A stretch of DNA of 64,000 nucleotides, taken from NCBI RefSeq assembly GCF_900115685.1, contig NZ_FOXJ01000001.1, positions 2,079,796 to 2,143,795 on the forward strand, in the 5' to 3' direction. Every line of letters starts with the position of its first letter. Positions within the stretch are counted from its first letter, which is position 1. The stretch comes from Variovorax sp. 770b2. GTDB taxonomy: Bacteria > Pseudomonadota > Gammaproteobacteria > Burkholderiales > Burkholderiaceae_C. Of the stretch, positions 8,863 to 17,676 are shown in pieces. A program made the position numbers and the translations under genes. The notes beneath the pieces were generated by a model, which did no database searches, was not told the origin of the DNA, and worked only from the letters and a program-made list of their open reading frames with translations.

Positions 8863-9420
8863 TCAGCCCGCGGCCTTGCGGGCCAGCAACGCCTGGATCG
8901 CGGCCTCCATCTCGGCGTACTCGCCCTCGCCGAAGTGCTGGCGCATCACCTGCCCCTTGCTGTCGACGAGATAGAACGCCGGCCAGTACTGGTTGTCGTA
9001 GGCCTTCCAGGTGGTGAAGCTGTTGTCCTGCGCCACTGGGTAGCGGATGTTGAAGCGCTCGATCGCGTCCTGCACGTTGCGGGTCGATCGCTCGTAGGCG
9101 AACTCCGGCGAGTGCACGCCGACGACGACGAAGCCCTGGTCCTTGTACGTCTCGTACCAGCGCACCACGTGCGGCAGTGTGCGGATGCAGTTGATGCAGG
9201 TGTAGGTCCAGAAGTCGACCAGCACCACCTTGCCCGCGAGGCCCTGCATCGTGAGCGGTCCCGAGTTGAGCCACTTCTCGATGCCCGCGAACTCGGGCGC
9301 GCGGCCGTAGTCCTTCAGGCCCGGCGATGCGGCGAGCGCACCCTGCATCGGCCAGCAGGCGGCCGCAGCCACGCTCGCACCCAGTCCTGAAAACGCCCTT
9401 CTCGACAGCAGCTTGCCCAT
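8863..9420 (-). CDS. Tat-exported thioredoxin-like (TlpA/redoxin) protein
   Basis: 185 residues. The N terminus has a twin-arginine signal (SRRAFSGLG, Arg7-Arg8) and a hydrophobic core ending near residue 31, so it is exported folded. A thioredoxin fold follows, with the active site CINC (Cys75, Cys78) in FWTYTCINC. The later block WPAFYLVDSKGQV contains the cis-Pro region. This resembles periplasmic redoxins linked to cytochrome or copper protein maturation, but the partner is not evident. A start at 9501 in the same frame would bury the Tat signal. Confidence 0.87.
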   Translation of the reverse strand: MGKLLSRRAFSGLGASVAAAACWPMQGALAASPGLKDYGRAPEFAGIEKWLNSGPLTMQGLAGKVVLVDFWTYTCINCIRTLPHVVRWYETYKDQGFVVVGVHSPEFAYERSTRNVQDAIERFNIRYPVAQDNSFTTWKAYDNQYWPAFYLVDSKGQVMRQHFGEGEYAEMEAAIQALLARKAAG

Positions 9421-9619
9421 GATCGCAACCCCATTCGTGTCAGACCGACAGCGGTCTGGCGCGATTGTTGGGCGCGCGCCGGGCCGGCGCGCATGTGTCA
9501 CGGCAATTTGAAGTTTGTCGCGAAGCCGTGACGAACGGCGCTCTCAAGCCGATGTGGCTTTGCCACTTGACTTGATCCCCTGCGGGGACGGGCTGGGCGC
9601 AGCCCAGCCCTGGGGGCAC

Positions 9620-10126
9620 TCAGAACTTGCCGAGGTAATCCAGCTTGCCGACCGGCATGCCGCTGTGGCGCAGCACGTCGTAGGCCGTGGTCACGTGGAA
9701 GAAGAAGTTGGGCAGCGCGAACTGCAGCAGGTAGCGCTGCGCCGTGAAGTGCGCTTCGCCTTCGCGCTGCTTGATGGTCACGGGGCGTTCCTCCTGGCCG
9801 TCGATCAGCGCACGGTCGATGGTCGCAAGGAAATCCTGCGTCTTGCGGACGCGGGCCACGAGATCGTCCCAGGTCTTTTCCTCGTCGGGGAAGCTGGGCG
9901 CCGTGATGCCCGCGATGCGCGCTGCGCCGAGCTTGGAGGCGTCGCTCGCGCGCTGGACCTGGCCGGCCAGCGTGAGCATGTCGGGCGCCAGGCGCGCATC
10001 GACCAGCGTGGCGGTGTCGATGCCGTTGGCCTTGGCGTGCGCCAGGCTCTTGTCGAACAGGTGGATGAGCTGGCCGAGTCCGCGGGTGAAGACCGGGACC
10101 GAAATGTCGTACATCGAGAGCGCCAT
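9620..10126 (-). CDS. DUF1993 family protein
   Basis: 168 residues, cytosolic, predicted mostly helical. The start MALSMYDISVPVFTRGLGQL and the C-terminal FHVTTAYDVLRHSGMPVGK are characteristic of DUF1993, a DinB-like four-helix fold. It lies 56 bases behind the alpha/beta hydrolase, so it may be the last gene of the long operon descending from 17519. Function not known. Confidence 0.85.
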   Translation of the reverse strand: MALSMYDISVPVFTRGLGQLIHLFDKSLAHAKANGIDTATLVDARLAPDMLTLAGQVQRASDASKLGAARIAGITAPSFPDEEKTWDDLVARVRKTQDFLATIDRALIDGQEERPVTIKQREGEAHFTAQRYLLQFALPNFFFHVTTAYDVLRHSGMPVGKLDYLGKF

Positions 10127-10182
10127 GGTGAGGTGAGCCTTGTAGTGGTTGAAGCCGCGGCGATTGTGCTGCCGCCCTGCGT

Positions 10183-11067
10183 TCAGCGACCGGCGGCGCG
10201 GATAAACCCCTCGATGGGCTCCAGTTGTTCGGGCACGTTGAGCGCGGGCGCGTGGCCGCACCCCTGGATTTCGATGACCTGCAGCCGCCCCTCGGCGCCC
10301 GGCCCCCGGCGCCGCATCTCCTCGACCGCCTCGGGCAGCACCAGGTCCGACTCGGCGCCGCGCAGGCACAGCACCGGCACCTCGATCGCGTCGTAGTGCG
10401 GCCAGATCAGGTAGTCGTTGTCGTGCGCGCTGAACTGCTTGACCATCGCCGGGTCGTAGTGCGGCGTCACGCGGCCGTCGGGCAGGCGGCGGGTGGAGCT
10501 TTCGGTGAGGCGGCGCCATTGCGCATCGCTCAGCCATCCGTAGGGCTTGTAGACGGTGCGGAAGAACGCCTCCAGCTCGGCCACCGTGTCGAACGAAGGC
10601 GGCTGGCCCGCATAAGCACGGATGCGCTCGATGGCGGCCTCTGCGAGCTGCGGCGCGTTGTCGTTGAGCGTGAGGCTCGCGATGCGCGCCTTCATGCGCG
10701 GCTCGAACAGGCCCGAGGCGCAGACCATGCCGATCGCGCCGCCCATCGAGGTGCCGACCCAATGCACGCGACCCAGGCGCAGCTCGTCGCACAGCGCGTT
10801 CGCGAGCTTTGCATAGAACGAGAGCTGGTACTCCTCGTCGGGCAACGGGCTCCATTGGCTCAGGCCCCGGCCGATGGTGTCGGGGCAGATCACGCGAAAG
10901 CCCCGCGAGGCAAAGTGCTGCGCCAACTCGTCCATGTCACGGCCGGTGCGCGCGAGACCATGCCAGGCGATGACCACCGGCGCATCGGGCGCACCCCATT
11001 CGAGCCAATGGATCTCGCGCCCGACAAGTTCCGCGTAGTGCGATGTGGGAATGAGGAGCGCGCTCAT
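10183..11067 (-). CDS. Alpha/beta-fold hydrolase
   Basis: 294 residues, no signal peptide. HG at 36-37 forms the oxyanion region and the nucleophile elbow is GTSMGG with Ser107. A catalytic Asp is likely in GAESDLV, and the His in GCGHAPAL near the C terminus. Its ATG overlaps the livM stop (ATGA), so it belongs to the liv-type operon. Given the secreted polyester depolymerase in the same operon, an intracellular esterase acting on imported oligomers is a reasonable inference. Haloalkane dehalogenase-like or lactonase activity cannot be excluded. Confidence 0.88.
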   Translation of the reverse strand: MSALLIPTSHYAELVGREIHWLEWGAPDAPVVIAWHGLARTGRDMDELAQHFASRGFRVICPDTIGRGLSQWSPLPDEEYQLSFYAKLANALCDELRLGRVHWVGTSMGGAIGMVCASGLFEPRMKARIASLTLNDNAPQLAEAAIERIRAYAGQPPSFDTVAELEAFFRTVYKPYGWLSDAQWRRLTESSTRRLPDGRVTPHYDPAMVKQFSAHDNDYLIWPHYDAIEVPVLCLRGAESDLVLPEAVEEMRRRGPGAEGRLQVIEIQGCGHAPALNVPEQLEPIEGFIRAAGR

Positions 11068-12131
11068 CGTGCCGCCCTCGCCCGCAGCTTGCCGACGATG
11101 CCGGTCGGAAAGTAATACACCGACAGCACGAACAGCACACCGAGCCACAGCAGCCAGCGGTCCGGCGACAGCAGCGCCGCGAGCCACGGCAGCCCGCTCG
11201 CCGCCTCGCTGCCCAGGCGCAGCAGGTCCTGCAGATAGCTCTGCGCCACCACGAACAGCACCGCGCCGATGGCCGCGCCGTAGATGGTGCCCATGCCGCC
11301 GATCACCACGATCAGGAGCACGTCGATCATGATCTCGAAGCTCAGCGAGGTGTCGGGCCCGTTGTAGCGCAGCCAGATCGCGAGCATCGCGCCCGCCAGC
11401 GTGGCGAAGAGCGCCGACAGCACGGCTGCCGTCGTGCGGTACACCACCACGCGGTAGCCGATGGCCTCGGCGCGGAACTCGTTCTCGCGGATCGCCTGCA
11501 GCACGCGGCCGAAGGGCGAGTTCACGATGCGCAGCAGCGCCAGCACCAGCACCACGGCCGCGACGAACAGCAGGTAGTAGCAAAGCAGCCGCCCATCGAG
11601 CGAGACGCCGAGGAACGGCTCCTCGGCAAACTCGAAGCTCGGCGAAATCAGCTCGGGCAGCTTGAACGTCAGACCGTCCTCGCCGCCGGTGAAATCCGAC
11701 AGCTGCGAGGCCAGCGTCTGGAACGCCGAGGCCACCGCCAGCGTGATCATCGCGAAGAAGATCGCGCGCACCCGCAACGAGAACAGGCCAATGGCGAACG
11801 AGAGCACCAGCGAGATCGCGAGCGATGCACCCAGTCCCACGAGCACCGCGCCCCAGTTGGGTCCGAGCCGCGAAGCGGAAATCGCGATGCCGTACGCACC
11901 GATGCCGAAGAACATCGTGTGCGCGAAGCTCACGATGCCGGTGTAGCCCAGCAGCAGGTCGAAGCTCGCGACCAGCACCACGAACACCAGGATCTTGGCC
12001 GCGACGCTGAGCGCCTTCACGCCCGGGAAGATGAACGGCGCGAAGGCCAGCGCGATGAACAGCGCCACGAGCAGCAGCGCCAGCAGGCGGCTGCGCGGCA
12101 TGTCGTTGGAGAGAAGTCGTTTCAGGAACAT
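11064..12131 (-). CDS. livM: Branched-chain-type ABC transporter permease LivM
   Basis: 355 residues with about ten hydrophobic segments. The LivM signatures are DLLLGYTGIVSFAHTMFFGIGAYG, the cytoplasmic EAA-like loop AIRENEFRAEAIGYRV, and GGMGTIYGAAIGA. It pairs with LivH to form the inner-membrane channel of a HAAT-family importer. It is separated from livH by 14 bases and overlaps the hydrolase start. The name is by homology; the substrate need not be a branched-chain amino acid. Confidence 0.9.
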   Translation of the reverse strand: MFLKRLLSNDMPRSRLLALLLVALFIALAFAPFIFPGVKALSVAAKILVFVVLVASFDLLLGYTGIVSFAHTMFFGIGAYGIAISASRLGPNWGAVLVGLGASLAISLVLSFAIGLFSLRVRAIFFAMITLAVASAFQTLASQLSDFTGGEDGLTFKLPELISPSFEFAEEPFLGVSLDGRLLCYYLLFVAAVVLVLALLRIVNSPFGRVLQAIRENEFRAEAIGYRVVVYRTTAAVLSALFATLAGAMLAIWLRYNGPDTSLSFEIMIDVLLIVVIGGMGTIYGAAIGAVLFVVAQSYLQDLLRLGSEAASGLPWLAALLSPDRWLLWLGVLFVLSVYYFPTGIVGKLRARAAR

Positions 12132-12145
12132 GAGCGTCTTCTTCC

Positions 12146-13126
12146 TCAACGGTTCGCCACGGGGTACACGCCCTGCGGACGCCACAACAGCACCGCCACC
12201 ATCAGGAAGATGCTCGCGAACTGCGTGACCGTGGGCAGCAGGAAGCCGATGTAGTTGGTCATGAGGCCCACGAGCAGCGCGCCGATGAGCGCCCCGCCCG
12301 TCGAACCGAGCCCGCCGATGATGATGACGATGAAGATCAGCACGTTGACCTGCGCGCCCATCTGCGGCACGAGGTTCTGCTGGAACAGCCCCCACATCAC
12401 GCCGCCCAGGCCCGCGAGCGCGCTGCCCACCACGAACACGCCGACGAAGAGCCGGCCGATGCGGTAGCCGAGCGACTCGACCATCTCGCGGTCCTGCACG
12501 CCGGCGCGGATCAGGAGACCGATCTTGGTGCGGCCGAGCGTCCATGCGAGAACACCGAAAACCACGATGCCCACGGCCACCGCGAGCAGCCGGTACTTGC
12601 TGATCGCCGCATCGCCCACCAGCAGCGAGCCGCGCAGCGCCTCGGGCAAAGGCAGCGGCACCTGCGCCGGGCCCCAGATCACCTTGATGAGCTCCTCGCC
12701 GATGATCATGCCGCCCATGGTGATGAGGATCTGCTTCAGGTGCTGGCCGTACACCGGCCGCACGATGAAGCGCTCGAAGGCAAACCCGACCGCGCCCGCG
12801 ACGGCCATCGCGACCAGCATCGCGGGAAACACAGCCACGAGGTTGCGCCAGAGTTCCTGCGAACCGGTCCAGTCGCCCATGAGGCCGAGCACGCTGCTCG
12901 CCACGAAGGCGCCGAGCGCGATGAACACGCCGTGGCCGAAGTTCAGCACGTCCATGAGGCCGAACACCAGCGTGAGGCCCGAGGCGATGATGAAGATGAT
13001 CATGCCCATCGCCAGGCCCGCGACCGTGAGCGTGAGCCAGGTCGAGAAGGAGCCCGTGAGCGGCAGCGCGACCAGCGCGAGCACGGGAGCCAGCAGCAGC
13101 GGCTTCCAGTCGAAGTCGAGTTTCAT
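12146..13126 (-). CDS. livH: Branched-chain-type ABC transporter permease LivH
   Basis: 326 residues, about eight hydrophobic segments. Diagnostic blocks are SGLTLVFGLMDVLNFGHGVFIALGAF, GVQDREMVESLGY (the ATPase-contact loop) and GGLGSTGGALIGALLVG. It overlaps the livF stop by four bases (ATGA). It is about 35 residues longer than E. coli LivH, the extra length lying in the loop around GDWTGSQELWRN. It is one half of the membrane channel. Confidence 0.9.
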   Translation of the reverse strand: MKLDFDWKPLLLAPVLALVALPLTGSFSTWLTLTVAGLAMGMIIFIIASGLTLVFGLMDVLNFGHGVFIALGAFVASSVLGLMGDWTGSQELWRNLVAVFPAMLVAMAVAGAVGFAFERFIVRPVYGQHLKQILITMGGMIIGEELIKVIWGPAQVPLPLPEALRGSLLVGDAAISKYRLLAVAVGIVVFGVLAWTLGRTKIGLLIRAGVQDREMVESLGYRIGRLFVGVFVVGSALAGLGGVMWGLFQQNLVPQMGAQVNVLIFIVIIIGGLGSTGGALIGALLVGLMTNYIGFLLPTVTQFASIFLMVAVLLWRPQGVYPVANR

Positions 13127-13848
13127 AGAGCCAGTCCGAGCAGCGATTGCTGCAGTTGCGCATCGGCGGAGAACGCCGCCATCGAGCCGCTGTGCACCAC
13201 GCGGCCGTTGTCCATCACCGCGACGTTGTCGCCCAGGCGCTGGGCGAAGTTGATGTTCTGCTCCACCAGCAGGATCGTCACGCCGCTGCGCTTGAGCTCG
13301 GCGAAGGCGTCGATCATGTTGTTGATCATCACGGGCGCGAGGCCCTTGCTGGGCTCGTCGATCAAGAGCAGCTCGCGCGGCTCGACGATGGCGCGCGAGA
13401 CGGCCAGCATCTGCTTCTGGCCGCCCGAGAGCTTGCCCGCCGGGTGGTTCCAGAACTTCTCGACCGCGGGGAAGAGCTTGAAGATCCACTTCAGCCGCAC
13501 ATCGTCGATCTGCGCGGCGTTCTTGGCGCCCCGCGCGGCGAGCAGCATGTTCTCTTTCACCGTGAGGTCCGAGAAGATGCCCATGTTCTCGGGCACGTAG
13601 GCAATGCCCAGGCCCGCGATCTGCGGCGTCTGCAGCGCGGTGATGTCCTTGTCGCCGAAGCGCACCCGGCCTTGCGATGCATGCCACAGGCCCATGATGG
13701 TCCGCAGCGTGGTCGTCTTGCCCGCGCCGTTGCGGCCCAGCAGCATGGTGAGCTGGCCCTTGGGCACGGCGAGGTCCACACCGTGCAGGATGTGATACGC
13801 CCCGATGTGCGTCTGCACGCCTTCGAGGGTCAACAAGTTGGTGTTCAT
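13123..13848 (-). CDS. livF: ABC transporter ATP-binding protein LivF
   Basis: 241 residues. Walker A GRNGAGKTT at 38-46, signature LSGGQKQM, Walker B LLLIDEPSKGLAP, switch His replaced in the LVEQN block typical of LivF. It energises the LivHM channel. It lies 61 bases behind livG and overlaps the livH start. The LSGGQ and SKGLAP blocks are complete, so the subunit should be active. Confidence 0.92.
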   Translation of the reverse strand: MNTNLLTLEGVQTHIGAYHILHGVDLAVPKGQLTMLLGRNGAGKTTTLRTIMGLWHASQGRVRFGDKDITALQTPQIAGLGIAYVPENMGIFSDLTVKENMLLAARGAKNAAQIDDVRLKWIFKLFPAVEKFWNHPAGKLSGGQKQMLAVSRAIVEPRELLLIDEPSKGLAPVMINNMIDAFAELKRSGVTILLVEQNINFAQRLGDNVAVMDNGRVVHSGSMAAFSADAQLQQSLLGLAL

Positions 13849-13909
13849 CAGAAGACCTCCGTGCTTCGCACTGCGGTGCGAGCTTGCTTGGGGCGGCCCG
13901 GCGCTGCGC

Positions 13910-14674
13910 TCATGCTGCCTCCTTCGCGATGCCCAGGTAGGCTTCCTGCACCACCGGCGAGGCGATCACCTCGGCCGGTTCGCCATCGGCCACCAGCGTG
14001 CCGTTGTGCAGCACGATGATGCGGTCCGCGAGCTCGCGCACCACGTCCATCTTGTGCTCGACCAGGAGGATGGTCTTGGTCTTGTCCTGCTTGAGCTTGC
14101 GGATGAGGTCCAGGATGACCGGCGCCTCGGCCGCGTTCATGCCGGCCGTGGGCTCGTCGAACATGAAGACCTTGGGCTCCAGTGCCATCAGCAGCGCCAC
14201 CTCCAGCTTTCGCTGGTCGCCGTGCGGCAGGCTCGCGACCGTGGCGTGCTCCCGCGATTTGAGCGCCACGTCCGCGAGGATCTGGTCCGCGCGCTCGGTC
14301 AGCGCCTTGTGGTCGCTCCAGATGCTCCAGAGGTTCAGGCCCCGCCGGTGCGCGCCCTCGCGCGTGGCCTGCACCGCCAGGCGCACGTTCTCCAGCACCG
14401 AGAGGTTGGGGAACAGGTTGGTGAGCTGGAAGGCCCGCCCGAGCCCCGCGTGCGTACGCGCGGACGGCGACAGGCCCGAGAGCGATTGCCCGTCGAGCGA
14501 CACCGTGCCGGCGCTCGCCTTGAGCTGCCCCGAGATCAGGTTGAAGTAGGTGGTCTTGCCCGCCCCGTTGGGGCCGACGATGGCCGTCAGCGTGCCCGGC
14601 GCAAAAGCGCAGCTCACGCTGTTGACGGCCACGTGTCCCCCGAAGCGGATGGTCAGATCTAGCGTCTCAAGCAT
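13910..14674 (-). CDS. livG: ABC transporter ATP-binding protein LivG
   Basis: 254 residues. Walker A GPNGAGKTT at 34-42, Q-loop in GRAFQLTNLFPNLSV, Walker B VFMFDEPTAGMN, and LVEHKMD as the switch region. The signature is LPHGDQRKLEVA instead of LSGGQ, which is within the variation seen in LivG. It partners LivF. The upstream neighbour on the same strand, 44 bases away, is the PHB depolymerase gene. Confidence 0.92.
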   Translation of the reverse strand: MLETLDLTIRFGGHVAVNSVSCAFAPGTLTAIVGPNGAGKTTYFNLISGQLKASAGTVSLDGQSLSGLSPSARTHAGLGRAFQLTNLFPNLSVLENVRLAVQATREGAHRRGLNLWSIWSDHKALTERADQILADVALKSREHATVASLPHGDQRKLEVALLMALEPKVFMFDEPTAGMNAAEAPVILDLIRKLKQDKTKTILLVEHKMDVVRELADRIIVLHNGTLVADGEPAEVIASPVVQEAYLGIAKEAA

Positions 14675-14718
14675 CGTTGGTCATTGCGAAAAGAAAAGAG
14701 TGTCGATCTCGACCGGCC

Positions 14719-16167
14719 TCAACAGGTGCCGATCACGTAGTAGTTCGGGCCGGTCTGCTTCAGCGTGGTGGTGACGTAGATGTTCCACAGCCCCATGGCC
14801 TGCGCCGAGCCGTAGGCATACGTCAGGCCCCACAACGCATAGGCGCGCCCGGCCAGGGTGTGCGCATAGTTGCTCGCGGTGTAGCAGGTGCCGCCGGTGC
14901 CGCCCGAGGTGGTGGTGCCGGTGGCCGCCGTCGACATCGCGCCCTGCGCGTTGCTCGCGTCCAGCGCGGCCACGGTCCAGCTGTAGGTGGTGGAGGCGGC
15001 CAGGCCGGTGTCGGTGTAGTTGGTGCCGGCAACGGGCGCCGCGTTGACCTTGCTGCCGCCGCGGTATACGTTGTAGCCGGTGGCGCCCGAGACACCCGCC
15101 CAGCCGATCACCATGCTGCTGGCGGTCGCGCCCGAGGTGCCCACGCCGGTAGGCGCCGGCAGCGACGAGCCGCCGCCCGAGCTGGTCACGCGGTCGACCA
15201 TGGCCTTCATCGCCACCATCTGCGGGCCCGACTTCTTCGCGTAGTTCGCGTTGTCGTAGCCCCACCAGTCCCAGCAGCTGTTGGTGGCCGCGGTGCTGGT
15301 CTGCGGATAGATGAGCACGATGTTGTTGGTGTCGGCCCAGCGGTTGTAGCCGGTCTTCTTCACGTACTGGTCGCCCACGTCGGTGTAGTTCTGCTTGCAG
15401 CCGTGCAGCACCAGGTGCACGCGGCACGAGGTGGTGGTGCAGGCCTGCGGCACGTAGATCCAGCCGGTGGCGGCCGCGCCGTGGCCGGTGATGAACTCCG
15501 ACTGGTTGAACTCGGTGAAGGTGCCGCCCAGCGTGCCGTTGTTGCGCGGGTTCAGCGGGCCGTACAGGTGCGTCAAGATCTCGCCCGCGAGGTCGAAGCC
15601 GCAGTTGTTGATGTAGGGCGAGGCGGTGGTGCTGCAGGCGCCGCCGTAGTCGTCGGTGACCATCGCGTGGCCCGCGCCCAGGTTGTTTTTGTAGACCGTG
15701 TTGGCTGTAGGCACGAAGCTCTGGTAATAGGTCTTCAGGTCGTCCATCACCGCCTGCTTGACGGTGTTGTCCGCGGTGCCGGAGAACAGGTAGACCTTGG
15801 AGCCGGTCAGGTTCGAGACCGGGTCGATCGCGCCGCTCGCGGCCCAGCTGTTGGTGGTGCTCACGAGCGTGGACACCGGGATGCTGGTGCTGTGCGTCAT
15901 GCAGCGCCCCGTGGCATTGAGCACCGAGCCTTCGGCGCAGTAGTACGGCCCGCCGGCCACGACGCCGGCACCGCGCTTGAACGTGGCCGAATAGGCCACG
16001 TGCAGTTGCACCGCCATGAAGCCGCCGGCCGAGAGGCCGGACACACTGACCTCCGCCGGATTGGCGTTGAGCGCGGGCAACGGCACCGCCGCCACTGCGG
16101 CATGCGCCGCCACCGTCATTGCCGCAGCCGCGGCCAGTCCCTTCCAGTTCCTTCTCATCGCTTGCAT
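14719..16167 (-). CDS. Secreted poly(3-hydroxybutyrate) depolymerase with fibronectin III linker
   Basis: 482 residues. A signal peptide (residues 1-27, ending in AHAAVA) directs export. The lipase box GLSAGG (Ser46) lies close to the mature N terminus, the circularly permuted arrangement of type II PHB depolymerase catalytic domains. VLHGCKQNYTDVG and NSCWDWWG are further family blocks. A fibronectin III module spans about 336-420. A 57-residue C-terminal module with two Cys probably binds polymer. It hydrolyses extracellular PHA to oligomers and monomers. It sits inside an ABC importer operon, between the receptor gene and livG. Confidence 0.9.
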   Translation of the reverse strand: MQAMRRNWKGLAAAAAMTVAAHAAVAAVPLPALNANPAEVSVSGLSAGGFMAVQLHVAYSATFKRGAGVVAGGPYYCAEGSVLNATGRCMTHSTSIPVSTLVSTTNSWAASGAIDPVSNLTGSKVYLFSGTADNTVKQAVMDDLKTYYQSFVPTANTVYKNNLGAGHAMVTDDYGGACSTTASPYINNCGFDLAGEILTHLYGPLNPRNNGTLGGTFTEFNQSEFITGHGAAATGWIYVPQACTTTSCRVHLVLHGCKQNYTDVGDQYVKKTGYNRWADTNNIVLIYPQTSTAATNSCWDWWGYDNANYAKKSGPQMVAMKAMVDRVTSSGGGSSLPAPTGVGTSGATASSMVIGWAGVSGATGYNVYRGGSKVNAAPVAGTNYTDTGLAASTTYSWTVAALDASNAQGAMSTAATGTTTSGGTGGTCYTASNYAHTLAGRAYALWGLTYAYGSAQAMGLWNIYVTTTLKQTGPNYYVIGTC

Positions 16168-16331
16168 CGCTGTCTCCTAGTGTTGTGGGTATCGAACGCT
16201 TGCTTGCAGACTGACGAATCGGCCGTGGAAACGCGCCGGCTTGCGCGGACGCAGGCTGGCGCTTCGCCCGGCGGCCATCCGGGGCGAAAGGAGATGCGGC
16301 CGTCCTCAGGGCCGCGGCATCGGGTGGGCGC

Positions 16332-17519
16332 TCAGCGCTTGTTTTTGATGGGGATGTCCATCTCTTCGGGCTTGATCTCGTGGACCAACTCGGGCACGCC
16401 CCAGGCGAACGCGGGGTCCACCTTGATCTTGAAGTGGTACATCGACTGCATCGCCTGGTGGTCTTCCTTGCGGAAGGTCATCTTGCCCTTGGGCGTGTCG
16501 AAGCTCATGCCCTCCATCGTGCTGATGAGCTTGTTGGTGTTGGTGTCGCCGCCCGTCTTCTTCAGCGCCGTCACCACCGCCATCGCGGCCGAGAAGCCGC
16601 CCGCGGTAAAGAAATCCGGCGGGGTCTTGAACTGCTTGTAGTGCGCCGAGACCATCGCCTCGTTCACCGGGTTCTTCGGGATGCCGAAGTAGTAGTACGC
16701 CGCGCCCTCCATGCCCGGCAGCGCCTTGTACGCGGCCATCGCCGGCAGGATGTTGCCGCCGGTGGCGATCTCGATGTTGTAGCGCTTCAGATCGAGGTCG
16801 ACGATCTTGAACGGGTTGCCCGCGCCGGCCCAGACGATCCAGATGATCTTGCGGCCCGGCTGGTCCTTCAGCTTGTCGATCAGGCGCTGCGCGCCGGCGG
16901 TGAAGTCGGTGGTCGCGGGCGGCAGGTACTCCTCGTGCACCAGCTTCGCCTTCTTGAGCGCGGCGCCGAAGGCCTTCACGCCATCGCGGCCGAAGGCGTT
17001 GTCCTGCGCGAGCGTGGCGACGGTGACGCCGGCCTTGTCGACCGCCACCGCATTGGAGATCGCGTCCTGGCTCGAATTGCGGCCGGTGCGGAAGATGTAT
17101 TTGTTCCACTTGTCGCCGGTGATCGAGTCGGCCACGGCGGGCTCGACCAGCAGGATCTTCTTGTATTCCTCGGCCACGGGCAGCATTGCCAGTGCCACGC
17201 CCGAAGCGGTCGGGCCGACGGCCAGCGCGGCCTTGTCATCCGAATACGCGGCGGCCAGCAGCGACTTGCCCAGGTCCGGCTTGCCCTGGTCGTCCTTCTC
17301 GATGACCACCAGCTTCTTGCCGTTGACCTCCATCGTGCCGCCGGTGGCGTAGTCCAGGCCCATCATGAAGCCGGTCTGCGTCTGCTTGCCGTAGGCCTCC
17401 AGCGCGCCGGTCTTGCTGTAGATGTGGGCGATGCGGATTTCGTTGGACTGGGCCCAGGCGGGGGCGGCAGCGGCGCAGGCGGAAAGCGCAGCCAGCGCGA
17501 CGAGGTGGCGACGGATCAT
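16332..17519 (-). CDS. ABC transporter substrate-binding protein (LivK-like, peripla_BP_6)
   Basis: 395 residues with a signal peptide ending APAWA-Q near residue 23. The mature part starts with EIRIAHIYSKTGALEAYGKQ, the type I periplasmic receptor fold used by HAAT transporters. Blocks such as VGPTASGVALAM and TLAQDNAFGRDGVKAF line the two lobes. It is the first gene after a sigma-54-type promoter (17551-17568), with an AGGAGA ribosome-binding site. A 164-base gap with a GC-rich imperfect hairpin separates it from the depolymerase gene, which could let the receptor be made in excess. Ligand unknown. Confidence 0.9.
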   Translation of the reverse strand: MIRRHLVALAALSACAAAAPAWAQSNEIRIAHIYSKTGALEAYGKQTQTGFMMGLDYATGGTMEVNGKKLVVIEKDDQGKPDLGKSLLAAAYSDDKAALAVGPTASGVALAMLPVAEEYKKILLVEPAVADSITGDKWNKYIFRTGRNSSQDAISNAVAVDKAGVTVATLAQDNAFGRDGVKAFGAALKKAKLVHEEYLPPATTDFTAGAQRLIDKLKDQPGRKIIWIVWAGAGNPFKIVDLDLKRYNIEIATGGNILPAMAAYKALPGMEGAAYYYFGIPKNPVNEAMVSAHYKQFKTPPDFFTAGGFSAAMAVVTALKKTGGDTNTNKLISTMEGMSFDTPKGKMTFRKEDHQAMQSMYHFKIKVDPAFAWGVPELVHEIKPEEMDIPIKNKR

Positions 17520-17550
17520 CGTTATGTCTCCTGAAAGTGGTGACTGAATA

Positions 17551-17568
17551 TTGCACAGTTCGTGCCAC
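17551..17568 (-). promoter_or_regulatory. Sigma-54-type (-24/-12) promoter
   Basis: On the minus strand TGGCACG, four bases, then GTGCA. The invariant GG and GC are exactly 12 bases apart, and only one position differs from the TGGCACG-N4-TTGCA consensus. The predicted start is near 17541, about 22 bases before the receptor ATG at 17519. A sigma-54 activator gene lies directly upstream. Confidence 0.78.
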
Positions 17569-17644
17569 GCACCCAACTCATTGATAACAAAGGTTTCTTC
17601 ATTGGGAAGAAGCCCTCGGCGCCTGATTTCAGAACACTTGTCGT

Positions 17645-17659
17645 GTCTGAATTTCAGAC
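17645..17659. promoter_or_regulatory. Candidate upstream activator site
   Basis: GTCTGAA-T-TTCAGAC is an inverted repeat with 7-base arms, centred about 110 bases upstream of the predicted sigma-54 start, the usual distance for an enhancer. A second TTTCAGA half-site copy is at 17627-17633, 25 bases away. It is the best candidate binding site for the activator encoded at 17937-19466. Confidence 0.5.
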
Positions 17660-17676
17660 GACTGTCTTTTTATCAG

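Noticed and set aside
14719..16167. Depolymerase gene as a horizontally inserted cassette interrupting liv genes
   Set aside because: No repeats, transposase or composition break are visible, and spacing is operon-like, so it is treated as an operon member.
16293..16321. GC-rich hairpin between receptor and depolymerase genes as a terminator
   Set aside because: The stem is interrupted and no U-run follows; at most an attenuating structure.
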